54,734 nucleotides of DNA from positions 1 through 54,734 of the forward strand of contig NZ_BMWB01000036.1 of assembly GCF_014651015.1 (NCBI RefSeq). The letters are read 5' to 3'. Below are positions 16,672 to 25,252 of the stretch, piece by piece; position 1 is the stretch's first letter, and each line of letters starts with the position of its first letter. A program made the position numbers and the translations under genes. The stretch comes from Streptomyces xantholiticus (GTDB taxonomy: Bacteria > Actinomycetota > Actinomycetes > Streptomycetales > Streptomycetaceae). Under the pieces are notes generated by a model that worked only from the letters and a program-made list of their open reading frames with translations, was not told the origin of the DNA and made no database searches.

Positions 16672-17077
16672 GTGTCTCCTCCTGGCTCGCGCCGACGATG
16701 GTGCCCCGTGGCACCGATCATGTCCGCAACGGCCGGGGACGTCGCGGCGCTGCGGCCGGTCGCCGCATCCGCCAGGGCCCACGGGACGGCCCGGGCGCAC
16801 GGGACGGCGCGGCGTCCCGGCCCGCCCGCCGTACGGGCCCCGTCCATCGCCACGCCGTGCACGTGCTCTCCTGTCGCAGAGGCCGGGCGCCGACCGCCCA
16901 CACAACCTTTCGTACGAGAAGGCACGGACGGATGCACGAAGGTGTCCGTGACCGCCCGCCCACTCGCGCGCAGGGCGGGAGCCGGCGGTGGTCCGCCCGG
17001 CCGCCGGCGCCGTGTCCGTCCGCCCACCGCAGGAACGGAAGACGGCCCCGGCGCGTCGGCCCCCTCCCGCCGGGTGG
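16672..17077. other. Intergenic region, no gene seen
   Basis: This 406-base gap lies between the MMPL gene's stop and the SDR/DUF2867 start. It should hold the promoter of the SDR-phr-crt operon. A short imperfect palindrome around TTTCGTACGAGAAGG (near 16910) and a repeated CACGGGACGGC are visible. I found no convincing coding sequence, RNA gene or clear -35/-10 pair. Confidence 0.4.
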
Positions 17078-19180
17078 TCACGGTCCGCTCGCGGATCCGG
17101 TGCCGCCGTTGCGGGCCAGGGCGCTGGGCCACCACGCGCGGGGACCGATGTCGATCACCAGCGCGGGCACCAGGAGTGAGCGGACCACGAGAGTGTCGAG
17201 CAGGACGCCGAAGGCCACGATGAACGCGATCTGGACCAGGAAGGCGAGCGGGATCACCATCAGGGCGGAGAACGTCGCGGCGAGTACGACACCGGCCGAG
17301 GTGATCACTCCTCCGGTCGTCGACAACCCGCGCAGTACCCCCTGCCGGGTGCCGTGCGCGAGCGCTTCCTCCCGTACCCGGGACATCAGGAAGATGTTGT
17401 AGTCGACCCCGAGCGCCACCAGGAACACGAACCCGTACAGCGGCACGGAGGCGTCGGTGCCGCTGAATCCGAGCAGCTGCTCGAAGACGAGCGCCGAGAC
17501 CCCGAGCGTCGCCAGGAAGTTGACCGCGACGGTCGCCACCAGCAGCACCGGAACGAGCAGTGAGCGCAGCAGCAGCACCAGGATCAGCAGGATGATGGCG
17601 AGGACCAGGGGCACGATGACGGTTCGGTCGGCGGCGGCGGTCCGCTGGGTGTCGAACTGTTGCGCGCTGTACCCGCCGACCAGCGCCTCGGCACCGGAAA
17701 CCGCGTGTACGTCCTCGCGCAGCCGCTGGATCGTCTCCTTGGCGGCGTCGCTGTCGGCCGCGGCCTCCAGCGTGGCGTCGATACGGACGCGGCCGTCGAC
17801 GACGAGCGGCTCGTCGGCAGTCGGACGGCCCGAAGCGGACACCGGCCCTGCCGACGCCACGCCGTCGGTGCTCCTCGCCGCGGCCGTCACCTGAGCGGCA
17901 CGGTCGGCGTCCGCGATGATGACGGCGGGGTTGCCGGAGCCACCGGGGAAGTGTTCGCCGAGCGTCTCCTGGGCGGCGACCGAGGAGGCGTCGTTCACGA
18001 AGATCTCGTCCAGCGGTACGCCCTTGGCGGACAGTGACGGGGAGAAGGCCGCGAAGACAGTCAGGGCGAGCGCGGTCACCACCCATGTCCGGCGTGGTCG
18101 GGCGTCCACCGTCGCGGCGACACGGCGCCACACGCCGTGCCCCTCGCCGGACGCGTCCGATGCCTTCGGCCGGGACGGCCAGTAGGCGCTGCGGCCCAGC
18201 AGTGCGAGAACGGCCGGAAGGAAGGTGAGCGTGGACAGCACGGCGCACACGATGCCGATGGCGCCGACCGGCCCGAGGGCGCGGTTGTTGGTGAGGTCAC
18301 TGGCGAGCAACGCCAGCAGGCCGAGTGCCACGGTGGCCGCGCTGGCGGTGATGGCACCGAACGAGCGGCGCACCGCCGCCACCGCGGCCGCGGCCCGGTC
18401 GCCGCGCACGGCGAACTCCTCGCGGAAGCGTGCGGACAGCAGCAGCGCGTAATCGGTGGCGGCGCCGATCACGAGGATGGAGAGGATGCCCTGCACCTGG
18501 CCGTCCACCCGTACGAGGTCCCGGTCCGCCAGCGCGTAGACGACGGCGCACGCGAGGCCCAGGGCGAAGACGGAGCCCAGGATGATCAGGAACGGCAGCA
18601 GGACGCTCCGTTGGACCAGCAGCAGGATCAGCAGCACCGCTGCCAGTGCCACGCCCAGCAAGAGCCCGTCCACGCCCGCGAACGCGTCGGAAAGCTCGCT
18701 CCGGCTCGCCGCCGGGCCGGCGATCTGCGGCGTGGCGTCCGGCACGCCCTGCGCCGTCCGGCGAACCTCGGCGAGGACGTCCGGCAGGGCCTCTCCCAGG
18801 TCGGGTTCGAGCTGGACGACGGCCTGCATCGCCTCCTTGTCGTGGGAAAGGAGGGCGGGCGAAGGGCGGCCGACGACCCCGGGCCGTCCGGCGAGTTCGT
18901 CGACCGCGCGGGTGGCCGCGGCCTGCTGCCGTTCGGAGACCTGGCCGCCGTCCGCCGTCCAGACCACGACGGCGGGCAGGGTTTCGGACTGGTCGAACGC
19001 CTCACGCGCCGTGAGCACCTTCGTGGACTCGGCGCTCTGCGGCAGGAACGCGGCCTGGTCGTTGGTGGCCACCTCGCCCAGCTTGCTGGCGTAGGGCCCG
19101 AGCGTGCCTCCCACCCCCAGCCAGACGAGCAGCAGGACGAGCGGTACGAGCCATCGCGCCCACGGCGGCGTCGTTCTCAT
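17078..19180 (-). CDS. MMPL/RND-family transporter
   Basis: The 700-residue membrane protein has the two-part RND layout. Each half has one leading transmembrane segment, a large extracytoplasmic domain and a block of five further segments. Visible segments include LVPLVLLLVWLGVGGTL near the N-terminus, LLLGVALAAVLLILLLVQRS, and in the second half IVPLVLAIILLILVLLLRS. The family motifs GAATDYALLLSARFREE and GVDYNIFLMSRVREEAL are both present; the aspartate and tyrosine in these carry the proton path. The substrate may be a lipid or drug. The ATG at 19180 is favoured because GGGGA lies five bases ahead; 19186 (ATG) is an alternative. It is divergent from a marR gene with a shared operator, a classic regulated efflux pair. 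Confidence 0.88.
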   Translation of the reverse strand: MRTTPPWARWLVPLVLLLVWLGVGGTLGPYASKLGEVATNDQAAFLPQSAESTKVLTAREAFDQSETLPAVVVWTADGGQVSERQQAAATRAVDELAGRPGVVGRPSPALLSHDKEAMQAVVQLEPDLGEALPDVLAEVRRTAQGVPDATPQIAGPAASRSELSDAFAGVDGLLLGVALAAVLLILLLVQRSVLLPFLIILGSVFALGLACAVVYALADRDLVRVDGQVQGILSILVIGAATDYALLLSARFREEFAVRGDRAAAAVAAVRRSFGAITASAATVALGLLALLASDLTNNRALGPVGAIGIVCAVLSTLTFLPAVLALLGRSAYWPSRPKASDASGEGHGVWRRVAATVDARPRRTWVVTALALTVFAAFSPSLSAKGVPLDEIFVNDASSVAAQETLGEHFPGGSGNPAVIIADADRAAQVTAAARSTDGVASAGPVSASGRPTADEPLVVDGRVRIDATLEAAADSDAAKETIQRLREDVHAVSGAEALVGGYSAQQFDTQRTAAADRTVIVPLVLAIILLILVLLLRSLLVPVLLVATVAVNFLATLGVSALVFEQLLGFSGTDASVPLYGFVFLVALGVDYNIFLMSRVREEALAHGTRQGVLRGLSTTGGVITSAGVVLAATFSALMVIPLAFLVQIAFIVAFGVLLDTLVVRSLLVPALVIDIGPRAWWPSALARNGGTGSASGP

Positions 19181-19220
19181 GAGCATCCCCAAGCTGTCGA
19201 AACAAGTCAGCCATCAAGTA

Positions 19221-19235
19221 TCTCGATGATTGAGA
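19221..19235. promoter_or_regulatory. Putative MarR operator in the mmpL-marR intergenic region
   Basis: TCTCGATGATTGAGA is an imperfect inverted repeat (its complement reads TCTCAATCATCGAGA) in the 72-base gap between the divergent starts. A TATACT hexamer at 19241-19246 lies seven bases before the marR ATG, so marR is probably transcribed from its start codon as a leaderless mRNA. The operator would cover both promoters, giving autoregulation and control of the exporter. Confidence 0.55.
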
Positions 19236-19252
19236 GAATCTATACTGGACAC

Positions 19253-19759
19253 ATGGACGGCAAAGACGACCGCGCGTCATCTCCTCCCGAGGACGACTCG
19301 ACGGGGTTGCAATCGTTCGTGGTCCTGTTGCGCGGGATGAACGGCGAGTTCAACCGCATCGCTCACGAGTTCGCCCACGCACAGGGGCTGCATCTCACCG
19401 ATGTGCAGGCCCTGATCGCGATCCTGGACACCGACCCCGCCGAGGGGCCCATGACGCCCGGTCAACTGCGCAAACAGCTCAATCTCACCTCCGGCGCGGT
19501 GACCGCGTGCATCGACCGGCTGGAGAAGGCGGGTCACGTCCGCCGTGTCCGGGCTGTCGACGACCGCCGCGTGGTGCACCTGCACTACGCGGAGACGGCC
19601 AGAAGCGTCGCCGGGGAGTACTTCCGGCCCCTGGCCCGCTGCGCCGGGATCGCACGCGAACGCTTCACCGACGAGGAACTGGCCGTAGTCGTCCGCTTTC
19701 TGACCGAGATGAACCGGGAGCTCGTCGTCCTGCGCCGCCAGGCCGCTCCCGGCGCGTAG
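19253..19759 (+). CDS. MarR-family transcriptional regulator
   Basis: The 168-residue protein has a winged helix-turn-helix of the MarR type. Residues ~40-90 read LTDVQALIAILDTDP, MTPGQLRKQLNLTSGAVTACIDRLEKAGHVRRV and DDRRVVHLHYAET, where the last carries the wing. Long helices at both ends form the dimer interface. It likely represses itself and the divergent MMPL exporter and releases on binding a small ligand. No ribosome site precedes the ATG at 19253, but a good -10 hexamer does, which suggests a leaderless transcript. Confidence 0.88.
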   Translation: MDGKDDRASSPPEDDSTGLQSFVVLLRGMNGEFNRIAHEFAHAQGLHLTDVQALIAILDTDPAEGPMTPGQLRKQLNLTSGAVTACIDRLEKAGHVRRVRAVDDRRVVHLHYAETARSVAGEYFRPLARCAGIARERFTDEELAVVVRFLTEMNRELVVLRRQAAPGA

Positions 19760-20021
19760 GTGCCGGGTGGGCCGCTTCCCGGTGGTCGGCTGAACCGTAA
19801 CCGTTCGCCGTTCGTGCGGAGAAATGCCGATAGGAGGCACGGTCCCTTTCGGGCGAACGGCACCCACCGATTCCCATCACGCCGAGAAGTCCGGTCGGGC
19901 ACCGCCGTGCGCTCAAATGCTCATTGATGGCCGAAATCTGTACATTTGTCGCCAGGGCGTGAAGTTGTCGGGCGGGCCGGCATCCGCACCCCGGATCGCG
20001 AACCGCGCGGGCGAGGACAAT

Positions 20022-23000
20022 ATGTTCAACTTGAGTGCGCCGATCGTCACCACGTTCGTCGTGTACGCGCTCGCCATGATCGGAACAGGTGTCTGGGCCT
20101 ACACCCGTACTCGCAGTTTCGCCGACTTCGCCCTGGGCGGGCGCCGGCTCAGTCCGTTGGTCGCCGCCCTGTCCGCAGGGGCGAGCGACATGTCCGGCTG
20201 GCTGTTCCTGGCGCTTCCCGGGGCCGTCTACGCGGCAGGCATCGGTTACGCCTGGATCGCGGTCGGCCTGGCGATCGGCACCTATCTGAACTGGCTGTTC
20301 GTCGCGCCGAGGCTGCGCACCTATACCGAGCGCGCCGAGAACGCCGTAAGCCTCTCCGCCTACCTGGAGGAGCGGTTCGAGGACCGTACCCGGATGCTCA
20401 GGATGGTCTCGGCAGCGGTCACCCTGGTGTTCTTCACCGTCTACGTGGGCAGTGGTCTGGTGGCGGGCGGGCTGCTGTTCGAAACCGTCTTCGGCATCCG
20501 CTACGGGCTCGGGGTCACTCTGACCGCATTGGTGATCGTCATCTACTCGTGCCTGGGCGGCTTCCTGGCGGTGAGCCTGACGCACGTGCTGCAGGGCCTG
20601 CTCATGTTCTCCGCCCTGATCGTGGTGCCCGTGGCCGCCATCACGGCTCTCGGGGGCTTCGGCTCTCTGGGCGACGCCCTCAACAGCAGGGAGCCGGGCC
20701 TGCACGACCTGGACGCCCAGGTCGACTATCAGGCCGGCCAGTGGTCGGCCGACGGGTCGCTCAGTGCCGTTGCGATCATCTCGTTGCTCGCCTGGGGCCT
20801 CGGATACTTCGGCCAACCGCACATCCTGGCCCGTTTCATGGGCATCCGGAGCACCCGCGACGTCCCCGCGGCCCGTCGTATCGGAACGGCGTGGGTCGTC
20901 GTCGTGCTCGTCGGCGCCACGCTCGTGGGCCTCGCGGGAATCGGGGAGGTCGACCCCCCGCTGTCCGCCCCCGAGACGGTGTACATCTCCCTGTGCCAGA
21001 CGCTGCTCAACCCCTGGGTCGCGGGGGTGATGCTGATCGCCGTGCTGGCCGCCATCATCTCGACCGCGGACAGCCAGTTGCTGGTGTCGTCGGTCGCTCT
21101 GACGGAGGATTTCTACCACGCGTTCCTCAACCGGCGCGCCTCGGACAAGTCGCTGGTGCGGATCGGGCGCGGTGCCGTCGTCGTGGTGATCGTGGTGGCC
21201 TTCGTGATCGCGCTCAAGGGCGACGGGGTACTGGGCATCGTCGCGCACGCCTGGGCGGGCTTCGGCGCCGCCTTCGGGCCGGTCGTGCTGCTGTCGCTGT
21301 ACTGGCCGCGGATGACCTGGGCGGGGGCCATGGCGGGCATCGTGTCGGGTGCGCTCACGGTGCTGCTGTGGGAGGACATCAACCCGCTGCTCGGGCCGTT
21401 CGAGTCGGGCATCTACGAGATGGTTCCCGGTGTCCTGGTGGCCACGGCCGGCGCCCTCCTCTTCGGTCGGTACGTCGGCCGGCCGCCGAAGCGGGCCTTC
21501 TGGCGGATGCCGGGAGGAGGGGTGAGTCAGCTGGTGCTCACCCCGTTCCTCACCCACGCACCGGTCGGCATGGCGGTCCTGGACACGGATCTGCGCTACG
21601 TCTGGGTGAACGAACCCCTGGACCGCCTGATCCCCCTCGAACAGCGGCTGGGGAAGCAGGTGGGCGACGTGCTGCCAGGAGCGGAGGCCGAACTCCTGGA
21701 GAAACAGATGCGCACGGTCCTGCGGACCGGGGATCCGGTGATGGACTCCGAGTTCCGCGTCGAGAGCGATCCCGACCGTGGCCGCGCGGACTCGGTCTCC
21801 TTCTTCGGAATGAAAGACCGCCACGGCCGTACCGTGGGCATCCTCTACATGGTCATCGACGTCACCGAACGCTGGCGTGCCCAGAAACGCCTCGCCCTGC
21901 TGAACGACGCCGGTGCCCGGATCGGCAGCACACTGGACATCACCCGGACCGCACAGGAACTGGCCGAGGAGGCCGTGCCGTCCATCGCCGAATTCGTCGC
22001 CGTCGACCTGCTGGACTCCGTCATGAGAGGCGAGGAACCGGCCCCTGGACCCGTCGGCATGGCACCCGTGATCCGTCGCGCGGGACAGGCGTCGGTGCGC
22101 GAGGGCTGCCCGGAGGGCAGCCTCGCCGTGGGGGAGGCGGTCCGGCGGGCCCCCTCCTCACCCGTGACCCGTTCCCTGCTGGAGAGCAGGACCTTGCTGG
22201 AACGGACGCTGGACCGCGCCGCCAGCCCATGGGTGACCGAGGACCCGTCGCTCGGCACATCCATCCTGAAGTACGACTTCCGCTCGCTGATGGTGGTTCC
22301 GGTACGGGCGCGCGGCGTCACCCTGGGCGTGGCCACCTTCGCCCGGTCCCGGCGCCGTCCCTTCGAGGACGACGACGTGCGTCTCGCCGAGGAGATCGTC
22401 TCGCGCGCGGCGGTGTGCGTCGACAACGCACGCCGGTTCACGCGGGAGCGCACCGCGGCCCGTTCCATGCAGCGTTCCCTGCTGCCGCAGGCACTGACGG
22501 GGGGATCCGCTCTGGAGGTGGCCTCGTGGTACCACCCGGCCGACGCCCCGAGCGGCGTGGGCGGCGACTGGTTCGACGTGATCCCGCTGTCCGGCGCCCG
22601 GGTCGCCCTGGTCGTCGGCGACGTGGTCGGACACGGTATGAACGCGGCGGCCACCATGGGACGCCTGCGCACGGCGGTACGCACGCTCGCCAACCTGGAC
22701 TATGCCCCGGACGAACTGCTCGCCCACCTCGACGACCTGGTCATCGGTCTCATGGGGCCGTACGACGACAAGGAGCCGGCGGCGCACGAGGACGAGGCCG
22801 TGGGCGCGGCGTTCCTGGGGGCCACGTGCCTGTACGCCGTGTACGACCCGGTCAGCATGCGGTGCACCCTGGCTCGGGCGGGGCACCTCCCGCCTTTGCT
22901 CATCCGCCCCGGCGGCGGCGTCGAGATCCTGGACCTGCCCGCGGGTCCGCCGCTCGGCCTCGGCTACCTTCCCTTCGAGTCCGTCGAACTGGAGCTGGCC

Positions 23001-23585
23001 GAGGGCAGTCTCATGGCGTTCTACACCGACGGCCTCGTCGAGACCTTCGACCGCGACATCGACGTGGGGATTTCCCAGCTGGGCGCTGCCCTCGCCGTGC
23101 CGAGAGCGACGCTGGAGGAGATCGGGCGGGGAGGGGTCGACGCGCTGCTGACCGGCCCCCCGCCGGACGACGCCGCCCTGCTCCTCGCCCGGACCCGGTC
23201 CCTCGCGCCGCACCAGGTCGCTTCCTGGCCCCTGCCCAGCGACCCGGCCGCCGTCGCGCACGCCCGAAGCCTCGCCGTCGGCCAACTGGCGGAGTGGAAT
23301 CTCGACAATCTGGCGTTCACCACGGAGCTCATCGTCAGCGAACTGGTCACCAACGCCATCCGCCACGCGGCCGGACCGGTCCACCTGCGCCTGATCCGCG
23401 ATCGCGAGCTCATCTGCGAGGTGTCCGACGGCAGCAGCACCGCACCACGTCCTCGCCATGCCCGCACCACGGACGAGGGCGGGCGGGGCCTGCTGATCGT
23501 GGCCCAGCTCGCCCACCGGTGGGGCACCCGCTACACATCGGCCGGAAAGATCATTTGGACGGAGCAGGCCCTTGCCACCGAGTAG
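20022..23585 (+). CDS. PutP-type Na+/solute symporter fused to PAS-GAF-SpoIIE phosphatase-HATPase
   Basis: This 1187-residue protein joins a complete sodium:proline symporter to a cytosolic signalling module. Residues 1 to ~495 are a PutP-like transporter of about 13 membrane segments, with SAGASDMSGWLFLALPGA (Asp56, Ser58) and ISTADSQLLVSS (Ser347, Thr348), equivalents of the E. coli PutP Na+ site. A PAS domain (~505-620) and a GAF domain (~650-840) follow. A PP2C/SpoIIE phosphatase then shows VGGDWFDV (Asp849), VVGDVVGHGMNAA and PPDDAALLLART. A final RsbW-like ATPase has FTTELIVSELVTNAIRHAAG (Asn1111) and DEGGRGLLIV. No stop or frame change interrupts it. The ATG at 20022 follows GAGGACAAT. 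Transport or substrate occupancy may control an anti-sigma pathway, by analogy with the SSF-kinase CbrA. No partner STAS anti-anti-sigma gene is adjacent. Confidence 0.92.
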   Translation: MFNLSAPIVTTFVVYALAMIGTGVWAYTRTRSFADFALGGRRLSPLVAALSAGASDMSGWLFLALPGAVYAAGIGYAWIAVGLAIGTYLNWLFVAPRLRTYTERAENAVSLSAYLEERFEDRTRMLRMVSAAVTLVFFTVYVGSGLVAGGLLFETVFGIRYGLGVTLTALVIVIYSCLGGFLAVSLTHVLQGLLMFSALIVVPVAAITALGGFGSLGDALNSREPGLHDLDAQVDYQAGQWSADGSLSAVAIISLLAWGLGYFGQPHILARFMGIRSTRDVPAARRIGTAWVVVVLVGATLVGLAGIGEVDPPLSAPETVYISLCQTLLNPWVAGVMLIAVLAAIISTADSQLLVSSVALTEDFYHAFLNRRASDKSLVRIGRGAVVVVIVVAFVIALKGDGVLGIVAHAWAGFGAAFGPVVLLSLYWPRMTWAGAMAGIVSGALTVLLWEDINPLLGPFESGIYEMVPGVLVATAGALLFGRYVGRPPKRAFWRMPGGGVSQLVLTPFLTHAPVGMAVLDTDLRYVWVNEPLDRLIPLEQRLGKQVGDVLPGAEAELLEKQMRTVLRTGDPVMDSEFRVESDPDRGRADSVSFFGMKDRHGRTVGILYMVIDVTERWRAQKRLALLNDAGARIGSTLDITRTAQELAEEAVPSIAEFVAVDLLDSVMRGEEPAPGPVGMAPVIRRAGQASVREGCPEGSLAVGEAVRRAPSSPVTRSLLESRTLLERTLDRAASPWVTEDPSLGTSILKYDFRSLMVVPVRARGVTLGVATFARSRRRPFEDDDVRLAEEIVSRAAVCVDNARRFTRERTAARSMQRSLLPQALTGGSALEVASWYHPADAPSGVGGDWFDVIPLSGARVALVVGDVVGHGMNAAATMGRLRTAVRTLANLDYAPDELLAHLDDLVIGLMGPYDDKEPAAHEDEAVGAAFLGATCLYAVYDPVSMRCTLARAGHLPPLLIRPGGGVEILDLPAGPPLGLGYLPFESVELELAEGSLMAFYTDGLVETFDRDIDVGISQLGAALAVPRATLEEIGRGGVDALLTGPPPDDAALLLARTRSLAPHQVASWPLPSDPAAVAHARSLAVGQLAEWNLDNLAFTTELIVSELVTNAIRHAAGPVHLRLIRDRELICEVSDGSSTAPRPRHARTTDEGGRGLLIVAQLAHRWGTRYTSAGKIIWTEQALATE

Positions 23586-24204
23586 CCGACGTGGCCCCGC
23601 GGCACGCTGAGAACTCCAAGGCGGCAGCGCCGTGTTCGGGACTCGGCCCCCCTCGCCGTGCGTCCCGCAGCCAGGCATTCCGGGAGGCGGCGTCCCCCGT
23701 CACGGCGGAGACCGATGCGGCCGACGCTGCGTACCCCACCGGGGACACACCGCTCACCCGACCGGGGACGCACCGCTCAGCCGCCAGGGACCTTCGGCTC
23801 CTGCCGGGGCCGCCCCCGAGGTAAAGCGTTGATGCACCGGCGCTCCTCGGGCGCTCGCGTCACCCGGAGCTCGAGTGCACCGCCAAGCTGTCGAAGGACC
23901 CGCCCACAACGTCCTGGTGGACGGCTCCAGGCCGGGCTCTGGTGGCGGGTGCGCTGAGGCGCCACTGGCGTCCGGCGGTCGGCGTGGCTGCCGCCCGTCC
24001 CGGCACTCGCGGACCAGGAGGCATCGGCGCCGCGGTGGCATGCCTGTTCGGGGCCGAGGGATGTGCGGTGCAGGGACGCCGGCCGACAGGGCGGCGGGTG
24101 CGGAGACGCGACTGCCGACGGCTGCGGCGTCACCGATGTCGCCCCACCGCCCGAGCACGACCGGCGTACGCCCGGCCGCACGCTCGCCAGGGGATCGGGG
24201 GTGG
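23586..24204. other. Gene-poor stretch with repeat and possible SDR relic
   Basis: No intact gene is evident in these ~620 bases. Near 23740-23800 an imperfect direct repeat occurs (ACCGGGGACACACCGCTCA, then ACCGGGGACGCACCGCTCA). Around 23990-24060 on the plus strand a stretch reads TRGPGGIGAAVACLFGAEGCAV, resembling the nucleotide-binding start of a short-chain dehydrogenase, but it breaks down within ~30 residues. It may be a heavily decayed SDR gene. Nothing else is supported. Confidence 0.3.
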
Positions 24205-24870
24205 TCAGCTCGGCCGCGTCGTCGCAGGGACCGCCTCCAGTCCTCCCATGTCGAGCCGGAACGGCGGGTACTGGTCGGTCATCAATGCGGCATAGGCGGT
24301 GACCCGGGCGACCCAGCGGGCCAGACCGATCAGGAGGTCGAAGAGATGGCCGGGATACTTGGCTCTGACCGCCAGAATGATCACCGCGACGAGCGACAGA
24401 AAGGGAATCAGCCCGCTGTAACGCCAGCTGTCGTCATTGCCCCAGCCGCCGACGAAAATCCCGACGACGATGTACTGCGGAATCGCCAGCAGCCACCACT
24501 TCACCAGGACGAGACCACGCGAGAGATGCTCGGGATGGGCGATGTCGAAGTGCGCCGGATAGTCCTTCACGTCGGCGAGGGTGAACGGCGGGTACCGGTC
24601 TGTGCCAAGTGCCGTGTGGGCGTAATAACTGACACGCCAGTTCCAGCGCATCACACCGACATTGAAGTCGAAGAGGGCCCGAGGATACCGGCCGGTGAAA
24701 AGAATGGCGAAGAACGCGATGACGGTCACCAGCATGAAGGCGATCCACAGGAAGAACAGCACGACGTAGTGCGGAATGGCGAGAAGCCATTTCACCAGCC
24801 ACATCCATCGGGACAGCCGAGGATCGACAGAAGCCTCGATACGCACGGCTGAGGCGGCGGCAGGAATCAT
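24205..24870 (-). CDS. DUF4389 membrane protein
   Basis: The 221-residue protein holds two repeats of a membrane module. Each has a hydrophobic helix pair followed by an aromatic motif: KWLLAIPHYVVLFFLWIAF and TGRYPRALFDFNVGVMRW in the first, KWWLLAIPQYIVVGIFV and KYPGHLFDLLIGLARW in the second. Each ends with TDRYPPF or TDQYPPF. This matches DUF4389 proteins, which are common in Actinobacteria and of unknown function. The ATG at 24870 is chosen; a GTG at 24879 is possible, but AAGGAG lies only two bases from it. It is divergent from the penicillin-binding protein gene. Confidence 0.85.
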   Translation of the reverse strand: MIPAAASAVRIEASVDPRLSRWMWLVKWLLAIPHYVVLFFLWIAFMLVTVIAFFAILFTGRYPRALFDFNVGVMRWNWRVSYYAHTALGTDRYPPFTLADVKDYPAHFDIAHPEHLSRGLVLVKWWLLAIPQYIVVGIFVGGWGNDDSWRYSGLIPFLSLVAVIILAVRAKYPGHLFDLLIGLARWVARVTAYAALMTDQYPPFRLDMGGLEAVPATTRPS

Positions 24871-25252
24871 GGGAGGCACAACTCCTTTTGAGTGTCCCGG
24901 TCGGCAGGTGCCCCTGCCGATGTGATCGCCGACGAACTCAGACTCGCATGCGTGGTGGAAGGTCGCGACCCGTCACTTCTGCTCGGGTTTGCCACAGCCG
25001 TCCCAACGCGCCTGAGGGGCAGCAGGACGAGCACGTCGACAGCCGGACCGAGTCCAACAGCCGGTCCGCGGGATACCGGGGCGATGTCGCGGCGGCCACA
25101 GGACCCAGGAGGGCGGCCACGGCGGCGATGCGGCGGGCCAGCTGCGGCGGCGCTCTCCCTGCGGGGGCTGAGGAAAGGCCGCACACCTGCCGCCCCTAGT
25201 GTGGGGGACCTCTTGGTGAGGATCTGGGGGATCGACGAACGTCGGAGGACTA
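24871..25252. other. Divergent promoter region
   Basis: This ~380-base gap separates the divergent DUF4389 and penicillin-binding protein genes and must hold both promoters. A minus-strand open frame of 82 codons (24938-25186) is present but lacks a convincing ribosome site or recognisable features. No clear operator was found. Confidence 0.35.

Noticed and set aside
18137..19252. Upstream extension of the MarR frame through the mmpL gene
   Set aside because: The extension is antisense to mmpL, lacks domain character, and is contradicted by the conserved MarR start and the promoter at 19241.
19665..21824. Very long minus-strand open frame opposite the PutP fusion gene
   Set aside because: High GC leaves few stops in this frame. 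The protein is low-complexity His/Asp/Arg/Gln-rich, has no motifs, and lies antisense to strongly recognised domains.
24938..25186. 82-codon minus-strand frame in the DUF4389/PBP gap
   Set aside because: No ribosome site, no recognisable family and weak coding character.
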